In this document: piece after piece, positions 1 to 12,591 of the stretch
Position numbering within the stretch: position 1 is the first letter of the stretch
How the letters are laid out: each line of letters opens with the position of its first letter
Assembly: GCF_029227915.1 (NCBI RefSeq)
Contig: NC_079879.1
Coordinates: 23,636,501-23,700,500 of the forward strand
Source: Hydractinia symbiolongicarpus
Lineage: Eukaryota; Cnidaria; Hydrozoa; Anthoathecata; Hydractiniidae
Length of the DNA: 64,000 bases
Reading direction: 5' to 3'
Notes under the pieces: model-generated
What the model was told of the DNA's origin: nothing
The model's database searches: none
What the model saw: only the letters and a program-made list of their open reading frames with translations
Position numbers and translations under genes: made by a program

Positions 1-198
1 AAATCACATGTCCACAATGATGTGTAAACTTCTAAAGGACAATAGGTTTCTTTCCATTCCATTAATTTTGGAATGATAATACTTGAATAATCTGTACAAT
101 CAGGTAGACATTTACAGTATTCCGGGCCTTGTCTACATTCATGCTTTTGCTGGTTACAACATGGTTTCGACGAATTTGCTGCACATTGACCTGGATAC
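1..198 (-). CDS. Internal exon of a Cys-rich protein, possibly DEG/ENaC-like channel (partial)
   Basis: The minus strand is open for about 65 codons from a splice acceptor (polypyrimidine tract then AG, at 199-200) to the window edge. The reading is rich in cysteine (CAANSSKPCC, then CRQGPEYCKCLPDC) and ends near EVYTSLWTC. The CxCLPxCxxxxY pattern resembles the late Cys-rich extracellular domain of DEG/ENaC (pickpocket/ASIC-like) sodium channels; other secreted Cys-rich families are possible. No start or stop codon is inside the window, so only one exon is seen. It lies next to Helitron debris on the same strand, presumably in an intron or flank of this gene. The exon call is moderately sure, the family call weak. 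Confidence 0.4.
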
Positions 199-574
199 CT
201 AAAAACAAACAGAAATGCTTGTATTATTTTCTTCCTACAAGAAATTACATCTCCATAGGTGACTTTGTCACACTCTCCTAAGTAAGAAATTGAAATAAAT
301 TATATTTCTTTTTCACTTCATTAACATTCTTCATTCATCATTAAGTCGTCTATACTAAGGATCTACTATACAGTCAAATTTCCAGTAGCCAATAACATTG
401 AAAATCAATATTGAGTGTTGCAGCTGCTATCATACATTGAACATAAGCTTGTAGAGAAGAACTTGAAGTGATATTTTTTAATTTACTCGAAAGAAACGGC
501 ACGAAATACACAGTAGCCATGCTCACAGGCGCAACAATTTATCAGATAAGTGTTTAGGGAATTTTGTTTCTATT
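199..574. other. Non-coding stretch, nothing recognised
   Basis: AT-rich sequence between the Cys-rich exon and the Helitron remnant. I see no open reading frame, repeat or RNA gene that can be supported. It is probably intron of the gene whose exon lies at 1-198. Confidence 0.4.
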
Positions 575-2610
575 GTTATTTATTTAAGATTGGACCAATC
601 ATACACGATTGAACAATTTCAAACAGCTCAGGTTGTTCCTGTTGATTAAGATTTTCGGCTGAAAAACTGTCTATGTCATCTGTATCCCTGAGTTTATCTT
701 TGGGATCTAAGTAAGTAACAAATGACAATGAGGTAAACCCCTCTTTTGAAATTCTATAACATAAACATGCGATACAGTTTTACCTAGAACTCCCCTTTCG
801 GTAACATCTTTTAAGAGTTCATTTAGTTTTAATTTAAAAACTCGAGAAAATATATCAGGTCAATTATGCGCATGGTGGCCTGCAATTAAATTTTCTATAA
901 TCTCTCCCCATTTTGGATAGCAGGTAAAAGTCAAAAAAAAATTTGGTTCTTCAAATTCACCAATGACAACCATAGCATCTTGATAGTTCTGAGCCATGGC
1001 ACGTGGACTTCCTGGAAAACTTGAAGGAAAGACAAGAATACGTCCTGGTTGAAGGTCTCGCTCTGCAGCTTGTGCATTCAAGTGGTCAGCTAAACCTTCA
1101 AAACTATCAACACGCTGGTTTGTTTGATTTGCACGAATGTAATTTAAGTTGTAACCCTCAACATTAGAATCAACTTCAATTTCTCACCATAATAAATCGG
1201 GCTAAAATTTTCCCGAACGGCTACACGGTAAGTATAATACTGCAACATTGTAGTAGTATTTCGAGTACAGGTTACACGTTCGGCAGCATGGGGTATCCCA
1301 TAGTACCAACCTGGTTCACCCTTTGGAAAAATTTCCTCCACGTGGGTAGGTAACAATATCCCTGTTTCCAGAAGGAGCTCCATCTTGGCCAACAAAAACT
1401 GCGGCTATTTCGTCACGATGTGGCAAGTTATATTGCCTTAGATCACCACCAACTCTCATGCACATGCGTACCTCTGATGGGACACGGTTTTCAGCTCCTG
1501 CCTGAGCTATTTCATCAGCTACAACTTCAGCCATGTACCCGTATGCATCAGCAAAAGGGCTAACACTGTTCATTACATCTTGAACAGTTTGCATCACATC
1601 TTCTCTACAGCCATTATTTTCAGGACGTGCCTTTCTTTCATTGAGTGCTCTACCTGCCTCATAAATATCAAGTTGGTTAAAAACAGGAGTATGTCCCACA
1701 GCAGGATGAAGATCCGCAACACGATGCCATATTTGACCGCAGATACGAAAGCATGGTTGTTCACGGACAGAGGAGGACGTAGATTTGCTCCAAATTAAGC
1801 AAACGAAACTGCACTATTATACTTACGCATATTCGCTTGAAAGTTTCGTGCCTGAACAGTATCATTATTTGTTAACAGTTGCCTTAGCTGCTCAGGGTAA
1901 GGAGACAATTTATTGAGTGCAACTTTGCCATATGGCCACATTTAAAACACTCCTCATTTTCAAACTTTAGAGCTTGACAATGCTCACAATTTTTGTCCAT
2001 AACACCTAAATAAAATACATTAGGCAATACATGCTGACGTGCAACATTAAAATATGGGGCATTTCTGCGAGCACGAACAGCAGATGTCGTTGTGCATTTA
2101 CCTGCCTTCTATTTGCAAGCTGCTCAACATTCTGTTTTTGTCGAGCAATAGCTTGCCTTTCAGCATTTTGAGCACGTCTATTGGCAGAGTGATCAGGATT
2201 TTCTAAACGACGTGCAGCAGCTTTCCTTATAGAATTTTGAGTACGCCTATTGGCAGCTTGCTCATAACTTTTATCATTACGAATTGCTGCTTGCCTTAAA
2301 GCATCACTATGATGCCTGCTCTTAACTTGGTCGACAGTTTCAATACAATGCAAAGATGCAACATGTTGTTGCAAGACACATCATCATTAATTAATGCACG
2401 TGGTATGGCATTTACCAGCACTTCATGTTGCCATTCAACATGTTGAGAAATATTTGGCATTTGGCCCATAATGAGACCTACTAACCCCTGATTTTTCCCA
2501 AGGCGTTGCAAGACAAACCTACCAGCATTATTGAAAAGCCAAAAACCACGTACAGGGTTGTTACTGTTATTACTACTCTCTAATGGGTTCGACATTGAAG
2601 AAAAATACAC
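575..2610 (-). pseudogene. Helitron Rep/helicase gene, N-terminal part, decayed
   Basis: Read from high to low coordinates, frames shift repeatedly but the order matches Helitron transposases. First comes a basic N-terminal stretch of repeated RRxQN-type units (2006-2374), then a Cys-rich knuckle with CEHCQALKF and CFKCGHMAKL (about 1920-2003). Next is a linker with RDIVTYPRGG (1316-1699) and the TYRVAVRENF segment (1144-1395). The Helitron_like_N block follows, with PSSFPGSPRAMAQNYQDAM and FLTFTCYPKWGEI (860-1081). Last is the Rep segment ending EFQKRGLPHCHLLLT, whose HCH is the HUH metal-binding motif (722-730). A stop follows shortly after and no helicase (PIF1-like) motifs are seen, so the 3' half is missing. 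At least four frame changes make this a pseudogene. Rolling-circle transposition is the family's known role. Confidence 0.85.
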
Positions 2611-5436
2611 AACCTAGTAGCTACTTACCATGAATTCTAAGAAATAAACAGTTTAACTTTGCTCAGTAGCTTAATGTTTTCAGATTAAGATGTTTACTCA
2701 TTTTCTGAATTAAAAAAGGATGTGAGAGTGAATTTAATTAAGGTGGTTCCCCTAGAAATTATGTCTAAATTTCAAGAAATGTCTTTTACCTGCTTTCTGA
2801 CAGCAAATTCATATTAGAATACCGTGGAAAGTAGTGCTTATGACAAATTTAGGTTTTTATTGCGCAATCTGGCACTTTTTTCCAATTAACCGCAAATATA
2901 AATGCGTAGCAACGCCCATAGCAACCATTTTCGCATTTTTAGAGAGCTTTCTTAGCCCTGCGTCGAGGTTTATTTCTTTGCAATAGCTAGATAATACTTT
3001 AGGGCCTCCTAAGACAATATATGACAGTTCTGAATATTAAATGTGGTGTTCCACACGCAGTTAGAGAGCTGTCTTAACGATGCATCCTCCGAAGTGAACT
3101 CGTCAGGGTTTACTTATCATCTAGGTATTTGCTGCTTTACAGGTCAAAATAGTGCTGCCGTACACCACCTTTGGTCGATGCACAAGTCAAGAATGTCCAT
3201 AAAATAATCTTTAAACAGTTTTTTTGCCGTTTAAGTTCGGAATCTACGCGAAACAAGAATTCTCAAGATCGAAGTACACACACTTTACAATTTCTTTTGT
3301 AGATGCAGAAATCGATTTTCAAATTGTAGTCTTGTCTTTCAGTTCTTTTGTCGAGAGATTGCCTGCTTCACCCTGTTTTAGCTTTTCTTTCGTCCAAAAA
3401 ATACTGCATCAGTTCTCTGGAAGGCGAGTTAGCCTTGCGAAAATGCGCTTCACTCAATCCATACACATGCCCCCTGAGAAACATATGCGATCAAAAAAGC
3501 GCTTGAAATAAAGCATGTTATTCAGTTATTTGGTTAGGCGTCGCGCATCAAAATGTCATATTTTGCCTGTAATTTTTCTAGCAACGGATAACCACGGAAA
3601 CCAATTAATGAAATTTTTGACTTAATTTTGGCGTACTGTCACATACTATGATATACTCATCATGTATCTTCAGAAAAGACAACATTACCATTTAGAAATA
3701 CAACTTCTCGTAATGCAACAGCTTACGTCAAGGATTTGTATAAATACAAAATGTATAAGTTTTCATTAAAAAAATTAATTATATGCTTTTCATCATGTTT
3801 ATAGGATGGGCGGATCTGGATAATTTTCTTAGTAGGTCATGACGCTGCGCAGCATCTTATCCTACTAACAAGCTTGCAATAAGCTTAAACGGGAACAAAA
3901 AACGACCTCGTATGCAGATGTTTAAGGTGTTTTAGACCTTGATAACAGAAATGAAACATTCTCATAAACACCGCAGCTCCGCATAAACACTTCAAATAGA
4001 AAAAAAATAACAACTTAAATGTATTTCGTTAGTATAAATTATTTTAAGACAGTTTCGCCCAATGTCAGTGCTCGTCTGTATGCCTAGGACAAACGAAAAA
4101 TATATTATTAATCATTAAACCTGACATAAACAGTCATACTGCCGCTCTAAAAACCAGGTACTGTCGGCTGGAGTCAGGCCGAGCTCGGAATAAGAAAATT
4201 AAATTTTATTTATAGAAAGAGATTATTGTTAAAGTGGAAGTAAAGTTATTTTCACGCAGTTATTTTGCACGCACAGGAATTGTCATTGCAGCTATCTGTT
4301 TTGTCAGATTATCGCAAAAACAAATGTACTGTATACAACTACTGTAAGAAGGTAAATGAAAAAAACTAAAAAGAAGAAATGGATTTATAACGTTATCATC
4401 ACCTTCATCACCACCACGTAAAATTTAAGCATTGGAGAAAGCTTAGAAAGAAAAAAAGACTTGCTCCTTGACCCGGGGAACTATTTTGAAGTCAAGCAGG
4501 TTTGTGAAGGGGGAGGGGGAGAGAGATATATTGAGTATAAAACTTATTACAGAAAGCAGTTTCTTAGGCATGGATTTGTACAAAAATTATATTTTATTAT
4601 TTTAAACTTTATTTAAATAAAGGAAGAAACAATATTATTTATTTTATTTCTTGTTTATTTTACCTTTTAATAATTAATTTAAAAATTTTACTTAAAATCC
4701 AATCTCCTGTTTTTAACAACAAACTTATTGATGACTGATGATATGTAACAAAGTGTATATGTAACAAAGCTAAGCCATTCAACCTATCTGCCACCATTGT
4801 ACTGCGATTGTAGTTCTTAAGCCTTTATTGCAGAGAAAGAGCGTTCACATTCGCAGGATGTCACTGGCAATGTATTTTTAACGCTACAGTCAAATTGTCA
4901 AATTGTAACGATGGAATTGCTGTAAGAATGTCTGAAATATTGTCAGGATAACTATCCTGCATCTCCCCGTACTTACGCCAGAGATCTAGCTCAGCATCAA
5001 GAGCTAAAAAGTGCCCTATATATAAGTAAACTAAAAATGCATCAACAAAAGTAACTGAACAAGCAAGACAACAATTTGAGATGAACTTCGCACATTTTAA
5101 AACAACAAAGATTATTCATAGTCTTTTTTAAGACAATATTTAGCTGCATAATTAGTAGTCATAGTAACAAAAACGCATAGCTATCAATATAGAAAGGGTT
5201 GCGGAGCGTAGGACAGGGTCCCCTATGTTCATTTCTAGGAACATTCTTAAGTGGCCCTTTATTGCAACTTTAAATAATAATAAGAAAAAGTTTAAATAAA
5301 AACAGCGGAAACAGCCAGTTGTTACCTTGCCCAGTTAAAAACCAAAGAGCTATTATTTGTAAGCAAGTTTTCGTGACAGTAGGGTATAAAGCTCATATAC
5401 CAAACTGAACAAAAACTTCAAAAGAATAGCACTGGA
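2611..5436. other. Intergenic or intronic AT-rich DNA with transposon scraps
   Basis: No supported gene. At about 2738 a TTAAGG-GGTTCCCC-like end resembles the TTAA-type element ends seen elsewhere in the window (compare 39540-39556 in inverse orientation), but I could not find its partner end. A 95-codon plus-strand frame at 3224-3511 has no recognisable motifs and looks fortuitous. There is a purine-rich patch (GGGGGAGGGGGAGAGAGA) near 4508. Confidence 0.4.
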
Positions 5437-6515
5437 GTTAAAGGGGAACTTAACCCAAAATTTTTTTTTGATATTTTATTTAACTAATCCATAAAATCAT
5501 GAAAATATATAACTTTGTTCCTGAATGTTGTGTTTTCTTTGTGAACTAGCTGTTGTTTCGCCTCCAAGAATTGTCACTTTTTTGCGCAGCGCGTTTTGTT
5601 TACAGGAACACTGGAGTAACTTTCCAAGGTAAAATAAACCAAATTTAATTAAGCAAAAAATAATATCTTTTCGAAAATATATTTTCTTCAGCTCTCTTTT
5701 TCCTCTAAAGTTTCTTTACTGCTAAAAATTTTTCTAAACTTTTTAAAACTGCTCGTGTTGTTACGACAGTCTAATTTGGGTTTTTTTGTATTGTGTTCCA
5801 TCACTCAAGCGCATATTCGGAATAAACATATATGACTTATTGTGAGATATGTCAGGGGGTTATATGAAAATGTCGATCGGTTGTAAGGCTGTTAATGGAT
5901 ATTCCAGCATTACCGACACGCTCTAGTGCCTTAATCATCCCAGCTTTTTCCATCCGCGATGAATATTCCACTTCTCCCACATGGATCACATGAAAAGCCA
6001 AAATTTCTCCAGATTCCAAATTCATAAGGGTGTATGTACCGTACTTCGGGTTATAACCCAGTGAATCACATCTCCCGTCGCCTATCAAATCAAGTTTACC
6101 CTCAACATTAAGACAGCTTTGAAAACGAAGTTCCCTGTGTAATGTGTACACTTTATGGACAGCCGGAAAAAGAAAATGTTTTTGGATTCGATAAAATGCG
6201 ACTTTTGAAATAAACTTTATCTTGAAAATTTCCATAAATTCCTTGATTCGCTGGTAAGTATTGCCTGTAAATAATGTATCTGCTGACACGAGTAAATTTC
6301 CATGAGGTTGTCGCCGAATAAAAGGTTGCGAGCACCACTTGTGAGTGTGGCCAGGTGAGCATATCATATGTAAGATCAGCTGTGTCCCAACGATTATGCC
6401 GTTGGAAATGCTTACCGCTTTCATGCATGTGAAACAGCGCAGAGTGAAAGTATGCAAGACCAATGTACAATAAAGTTGCTTGATTTGTAGTCACCAGTGA
6501 GTTCCCCAGAATCAC
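5437..6515 (-). pseudogene. THAP/Kolobok-like DDE transposase remnant
   Basis: Minus-strand frames at 5852-6463 and 6153-6515 encode pieces of a transposase seen in many fish and cnidarian genomes. The motifs are SQPFIRRQPHGNLLVSAD, then AFYRIQKHFLFPAVHKVY, then GDGRCDSLGYNPKYGTYTL (likely first catalytic Asp) and LTTDRH (second Asp). The frame ends just after TDRH, so the region with the final acidic residue is missing. The N-terminal THAP zinc finger is not visible because the tandem array at 6597 abuts it. The left boundary is taken at a TTAA followed by AGGGGAACTTAACCC, like the ends of the second element at 33880-35308. The superfamily name (Kolobok, TTAA target) is from family knowledge and memory of the motif; class-level identity as a cut-and-paste transposase is firmer. 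Confidence 0.6.
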
Positions 6516-6596
6516 TTTTCAACACTATCATCACTTTCACTCTCCGTATAGATCTTTCACTTCATCGTATAGATCTTAAAACGCTGATCAATAAAA

Positions 6597-8935
6597 TGTA
6601 TAAGATTATGTACATTTGATAAACGGTTGCAGAGATATTAGGGTTTGAAGGTTTTTTGATGACGTCACCAGTCCGTCCATTCCGAAACAGATTCTGGGAC
6701 CCAGGCTTGGGAAAATTACCCAAATTGGTCCTAGGTCAGTGACGTCACCATTCCGTCTCCAAGTTATTAGGCCTCAAAGCTTTAAGTGCACTGTAATGGT
6801 TTCATTAATTTAATATAGGATACTAGTCGATAAAGACCCGTGGAAAAATCCACTTAGGCAATAGGACATTAAAAAAGTTGGTTGTTTGCAAATCCAAAAA
6901 AAAATTGGCGAAATTTAGTTTATTCGTTGCCTGTAACGTTTAGAAGTTGAAACGCTGATCAAAATAATGTATAGGATCATATCTTTTCTACGTACGTCTA
7001 AGGACATATAAGGGTTTAAAAATTTTGATGATGTCAGCAATGGCCCGTTACCTTCATCGTATAGACCTTGAAACGATGATCAAGAAAATCTATAGGATCA
7101 TGTACTTTTGACAAACGATTGCAGAGATATTGGGGTTTAGAGGTTTTTTGATGACGTCATCAACCCGTCCATTCCGAAACGGATTGGGGAGCCAGGTTTT
7201 GAAAAATTACCTAAATTGGTCGTAGGTGCTCCGTAGTTACCTACGCAGTGAAAAATCATTGACGTCACCACCTCGTTTCCAAGTTATTTGGCCTCAAAAT
7301 TTTAGGTGCACTGTAATGGCTTTATTAATTTAATATAAGATATTGACGTTAAAGTCTTATTAACGTCGCGCCGTAACGTCAGAAAACTTAACATATTAGA
7401 CATAAGTTTTTCGGCGACATCAAAGGAAAATGACGATATCCACTTTGCCTGTTACGGACAGACACAATCTCTGTATTATTATAAGAGACTAGTCGATAAA
7501 GCCCGTGAAAAATCCACTGAGGCAGGATAAAAATGAAAAAGAAGCGTCATTTGAATTTTGATGACATCAGCCACCCATCCACAAAATAAAATTAAAACCT
7601 TCTTTTCACGTTGCCTCTATTGTGTAGAGCCTAAACTGCTGATCAAGAAAATGTATACGATCGTGTGGTTTTTTGATAAGCGGTTAATAAAATATAAGGG
7701 TTTAAAAATTTTGCTGACGTCAGCATTGCCCGACAAAACCCAAAGATTTTTCTTAGAAAGTAGTATACCTGTTGCCTTTATCGTATAGATCTTGAAAAGC
7801 TGATTAAGAAAATGTATAGGATCATGTACTTTTGACAAACGATTGCAGAGATATTGGGGTTTAGAGGTTTTTTGATGACGTCATCAACCCGTCCATTCCG
7901 AAACGGATTGGGGAGCCAGGTTTTGAAAAATTACCTAAATTGGTCGTAGGTGCTCCGTAGTTACCTACGCAGTGAAAAATCATTGACGTCACCACCTCGT
8001 TTCCAAGTTATTTGGCCTCAAAATTTTAGGTGCACTGTAATGGCTTTATTAATTTAATATAAGATATTGACGTTAAAGTCTTATTAACGTCGCGCCGTAA
8101 CGTCAGAAAACTTAACATATTAGACATAAGTTTTTCGGCGACATCAAAGGAAAATGACGATATCCACTTTGCCTGTTACGGACAGACACAATCTCTGTAT
8201 TATTATAAGAGACTAGTCGATAAAGCCCGTGAAAAATCCACTGAGGCAGGATAAAAATGAAAAAGAAGCGTCATTTGAATTTTGATGACATCAGCCACCC
8301 ATCCACAAAATAAAATTAAAACCTTCTTTTCACGTTGCCTCTATTGTGTAGAGCCTAAACTGCTGATCAAGAAAATGTATACGATCGTGTGGTTTTTTGA
8401 TAAGCGGTTAATAAAATATAAGGGTTTAAAAATTTTGCTGACGTCAGCATTGCCCGACAAAACCCAAAGATTTTTCTTAGAAAGTAGTATACCTGTTGCC
8501 TTTATCGTATAGATCTTGAAAAGCTGATTAAGAAAATGTATAGGATCATGTACTTTTGACAAACGGTTGCAGAAATAATAAGGTTTGAAACTTTTTTGAT
8601 GACGTCATTAACCAGTCCATTCCGAAACGGATTTGGCGACCCAGGTTTAGGAAACTTGCCTAAAATGGTCCTAGGAGGTCCCTTGTTACTCACGTGGTGA
8701 AAAAATCATTGACGTCACCACCTCGTTTCCAAGTTAATATTGGCCTTAAAGTTTTAAGTGCACTGTAATGGCTTCATTAATTTAATATAAGATATTGATG
8801 TTAAAGTAGTGATATTGACGTCGCGCCGTAACGTCATAAAATTTAACATTTGAGACATTTTTTTCGGCGACATCAAAGGAAAATGACGATATCCACTATG
8901 ACCGTCACATACACCTCGTATTATTATATTAGAAG
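6597..8935. repeat. Tandem repeat array, about 3.3 units of 724 bp
   Basis: Two central units, 7091-7814 and 7815-8538, appear identical by eye at an exact 724-bp offset. A diverged, shortened unit (6597-7090) precedes them and a partial diverged unit (8539-8935) follows. Each unit carries palindromic TGACGTCA or GACGTCA sites, a GTGCACTGTAATGGCTTTATTAATTT-type segment and a GACTAGTCGATAAAG segment. Within a unit there is a second, looser copy of the CTGATCAAGAAAATGTATA module, so the unit is itself compound. The open frames inside (7558, 8282 and their antisense shadows) duplicate with the unit and show no protein signature. Related debris occurs near 46126-46150 (GCTGACGTCAGCATTG), so the family is dispersed. 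Confidence 0.9.
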
Positions 8936-9940
8936 ATGATGTTACTACGAAAATTATCCTTTAACTTGTTAAACATCTTTTAATTATTTCTTTTATTACA
9001 TTTGAATACTTTTATTTCATGTAAAATGATGTTTCTAATCTATCAACAATAGAGTAAACTTTTTGTGAGACCAACGAAACCACACTAATAAATAATAGAT
9101 AAATTGTAAAGACAGTTTGTGGGCTATTTTACGGGTTCAACTTTCGCTGTTTTTCTATTCAGTATCTATAGCGGATACTTCCATGGGACTAAGTACTAGT
9201 ATCTTAATATCTTAAAATTTTGCTTGTATGTTTATGCAGCTAGTTTTTTTTCTTTGTTAACTTATATAAAAGTGGCATCCTATCATTGAAATAAAATGTC
9301 TTTTTTTCGGGTTTTATTTCAAATATTTAAGTATGGCTTACAATATTCATAGAGAGAATTCATAGTTGCTCACGTTGAAAAGGGTTTTTTTCAAGAGATG
9401 TTCTTGTAAGATGAATGACAAAAACGTTGCTAAGATACTAAAAAAAGAATTGGTTAAAAGGCGTAAAATGTTTAAGACGTTGGAACTAACCCATAAAAAA
9501 AAAAAGCTTTACAAAAACTTTCTCTTTGTCTTAGCTAAGAAAAAGAATTGGTTAAAAGACGTAAAATGTTTAGGAACTTTCTCTTTGTCTTAGCTGGTTG
9601 TCCTAACGAAAGAACAGGCAGTTGATGAGTTGACTCCATGACGAGTGCTTGTTTACAATTGTAATTGTCTAGAACAAATCATGTGGCAAAACAAAATGAT
9701 TTATAGTTTCGAATGTGATTGCATCTAAATATAAATTTACTATGACGAGGGCTTTGTTGTAGAAATATTGTGCAATGTTATAGCCAATTACCGTTTTATT
9801 ATTGTAAAAACAATAAAGACAATTAATGGATTATCAGAAAGCACGATAAGTTAAAAAGGCAGATCGTGGGTTATTTTATGGATTTAGATAACTAGTTTTA
9901 GATAAAGTTCTCATGCATACGTGTGTGTGTATCAACAGAG
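8936..9940. other. Upstream region of the GT31 gene
   Basis: No coding sequence supported. There is a small local duplication: the AAAAGAATTGGTTAAAAGRCGTAAAATGTTTA segment occurs at about 9446 and again at about 9541, each near a copy of CTTTCTCTTTGTCTTAGCT. The 75-codon frame at 9366-9593 that spans it is lysine-rich by composition and not convincing. The stretch probably contains the promoter and 5' leader of the glycosyltransferase gene, but I see no decisive core element. Confidence 0.4.
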
Positions 9941-10363
9941 ATGTCTCGACTCGGTCAGTGCTGCATGATCATTGTCCTGTTTCAAGTACCCGTATTCTTA
10001 ATCTACTTTCGTAACAATGAAAAGAAATTCGTTTTTCATGCGACATCACTAGCGGTTATAATTAATAGAACAGGCGAAGAAAGTTCTAACAGTACACAGG
10101 CTAAAGAAAAGGTGGAAGTTTTATACAATGAAGTGAGAAAAAAGCTAGAAAATGTTCGCGAACTCAACAGAAAGCGTTTATTCAAGGGAGAAGCACTATT
10201 AAAATGGTGGAAAGATGAATTTAAAGAGATGTTAGATGTTATGAAAGTTACGCGGAGAGAAAGATATCAATTACTTCTTATTGTTTCCACTGCGCCGCAA
10301 CGCGCTGACCGTCGACAAGCTATTCGACAGACATGGTGGCAACAATGTCAAGAAAACAGACAG
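9941..10363 (+). CDS. GT31 beta-1,3-glycosyltransferase, exon 1
   Basis: The first in-frame ATG (9941) is followed by a short cytoplasmic tail and a hydrophobic signal anchor (CCMIIVLFQVPVFLIYF), the type II topology of Golgi glycosyltransferases. A charged stem of about 90 residues follows. The GT31 entry motif then appears: LLLIVSTAPQRADRRQAIRQ followed by TWW. The frame runs exactly to CAG|GTAATT at 10363/10364 (phase 0) and continues in frame with the exon at 29626. Six codons upstream of this ATG are also open but lack an ATG. The family transfers Gal, GlcNAc or GalNAc in beta-1,3 linkage in the Golgi lumen; the exact acceptor cannot be told here. The intron after this exon is about 19.3 kb because a Polinton sits in it. 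Confidence 0.85.
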
Positions 10364-12272
10364 GTAATTTTGGTCAATAAACCTTTTCTCCAACCTCTTG
10401 TCCCAAGGCGTGTTGTATCTTTTTGACATGGGAAATATACAAGATGCCCTGTGGACGAGGCTGCCTTTTTAGAATTAATTTTGCGCAAGAGATGAATAAG
10501 TGTATGTGAGTAGTAAATGCAAAATCCTCACTGTGATAACAGTGAAACACAAAACTACTCTAGGTTTTTGACATGGAGATAAAAATGCTATGGACCCTTG
10601 TTAATCTGATGAAATGAGTTGTTTGAGTATAGCGTTTGTTAATTTTTCTATATCAGAGACTAATTTTCAATACTAGAGTTACCACGCCCTTCAATTCTTC
10701 TAACTTTTAAAACATCTCCTCAAAACTCCTCAAATCTCCTAAAAATTAGATGTTTTAAAAACTTTCTTCTCAAATCTCCTCAATTTCAGTTTCACTCCAT
10801 GCAAATTACCAACTTTCATACAGCGCAGTCTTTCTGGTTTAACATCTTGGATACTTGAGATTTAGCTAGGCTAACCTTAAGACGGAATCAACAGTCTTTA
10901 GTCATTAATAACCTTGAATTTTGTGTCTTTTGGATAGAACACAGACCATAAACCATTGAAGAATACCCTTCTTTAATTTTAGTGTTATAATAGTAAAGCA
11001 GGGAGGTTTAAAAGTTCTTTTATCCCTCCATGGGTAAACAACAAGTTAAATTTTCTCTTAATGTTATTGTTTTCTTCTTGTTGCGATGCCATTGTGAAAA
11101 ATGTGTCCCTACAAACGCTTTACTCGTGCCCAGACTGCGCTGTATGAAAGTTGGTTATGTGAAGGATTCACTCCCTCCCTAATGTTGGGTGGATGTGTAG
11201 CGTATACATTTCAATTTGTCAGCCACCCTTTAATTAAAAAAGAGGCAAACTTTTATTCAGGTGAGTAAATAATGAATCTTTTGAACTAAGTTACTGTTTA
11301 CATGTCTTATGAGTTCGCTCGGACTTGAATTAGCCAAGGTTTTTAGTTCTGATTTTGCTGTTACATCTTATACTGAACGAAACAGACACAGTTAACTCTC
11401 GATTATTCAAAACTCCAGGGGACTGAGGAAAATAGTTTGACTTCACGAATTTTCGCGTTAAACGAAGCTCCTCGAATTTTTTATCTAAAATGAGATTATA
11501 GTTAGAGTTAAAGCGATTTCTTCAAGAGGTGTGGCAACAATTGGAAAGGTGCAATATTTGCGATGAAGAAAGCATTAATTTTCCTTGACAGACAACATTA
11601 TCTGTCTATTTTATGTCAGAAGTTAATAAAACAGAAAAATAATAAAATCTGACATTTATCTAGTGTTTGATTTCCTTTTCTCGAGTAAAAAGTTCTAGTT
11701 ACCCAAAGAAATTAGTCTCAGGGTGGACGAAAAATTGTTCGAGTTAACGAATGTTTGAGTTTTTTATAAGAAAGTATTAACAAAAGTTCAAGGGATCCAA
11801 GGAAATGGTTGAAGATAATGAAAGTTCTAATTATCCGATGTTCGACAACCTTGTTCGCAGGGCATTTTGTCTTATTGATAAGTTGATAGCGGCGAAAAGG
11901 CTCTGGAACAGGCTGGTCACATGATCGCCTATAATTTGTGATAATTATACCTAAAAAATAATTTATGAACAGTTTTTGCCCTGTAAAAATTTATTTCTGC
12001 CTGGCGCGGGAGTTTTATGTAAATAAGAGTACAACATATATGGCGGTCGATTTATGTTGTGGAGTGGATAAAAAGTATAGCTATAGTTTTGCACGAACTT
12101 AAGGGGGCTCGTTTGAGAACTATGTTAAAAAGATACTAATTTTAGTTCTACATGATATAGATCAAATTTATATATGTCAGGTGTTTATCTTTCTCTGCAA
12201 AACTGCTAATAGTTATATAGCTAGCGAATACCGTCCAAATTACATAAATATCTTAATAAATAGCTAGTAGCC

Positions 12273-12304
<32 letters not shown>

Positions 12305-12319
12305 CGATACTGTTAAAGT
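10364..12319. other. Intron of the GT31 gene, left of the Polinton
   Basis: Non-coding. It holds a hairpin-type inverted repeat (23-bp arms around 10806-10830 and 11130-11152) and a pogo/mariner-like MITE candidate around 11390-11850, where arms contain CGATTATTCAAAACTCCAGG and GTTCGAGTTAACGAATG-type sequence. A (TA)n run lies at about 12273-12303, next to the Polinton insertion point. Confidence 0.5.
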
Positions 12320-12553
12320 AGTAGATGTAGGGAGCTTCTCAATACACACTATTGGGGTTCAGGTGTAATTCCCCCGCTTCTCCCCCTCTCCTCTGCCACC
12401 CCCTGTAAAATGCAAGACTCCGTGTAAACTGTGCACGAAAATATTTTTGATGTCATAGCAACCATATCACGTCATCAAAATCTGCTGCTGCGCATGCGCT
12501 AAAACTTCACGATAAATGACAGACTGTGACGTCATCATGTGCAAGTGGAGTAA
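12320..12553. repeat. Polinton left terminal inverted repeat
   Basis: Matches the reverse complement of 27474-27708 with scattered mismatches, from AGTAGATGTAGGGAGC to GCAAGTGGAGTAA. A shared ATGCGCATGCGC-like palindromic core and a GTGACGTCATCATG segment lie in the inner half. The first 30 bases are the best conserved, as expected where integrase binds. Confidence 0.93.
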
Positions 12554-12591
12554 GGGAAATCTGTTGATTAAAAACTGTTGTAGAAATAAAT

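Noticed and set aside
3224-3511. 95-codon plus-strand frame
   Set aside because: No motif, unlikely composition, surrounded by transposon scraps.
7558-8562. Pairs of identical frames on both strands in the tandem array
   Set aside because: They are duplicated with the 724-bp unit, have no motifs, and occur in both orientations, as expected of repeat DNA.
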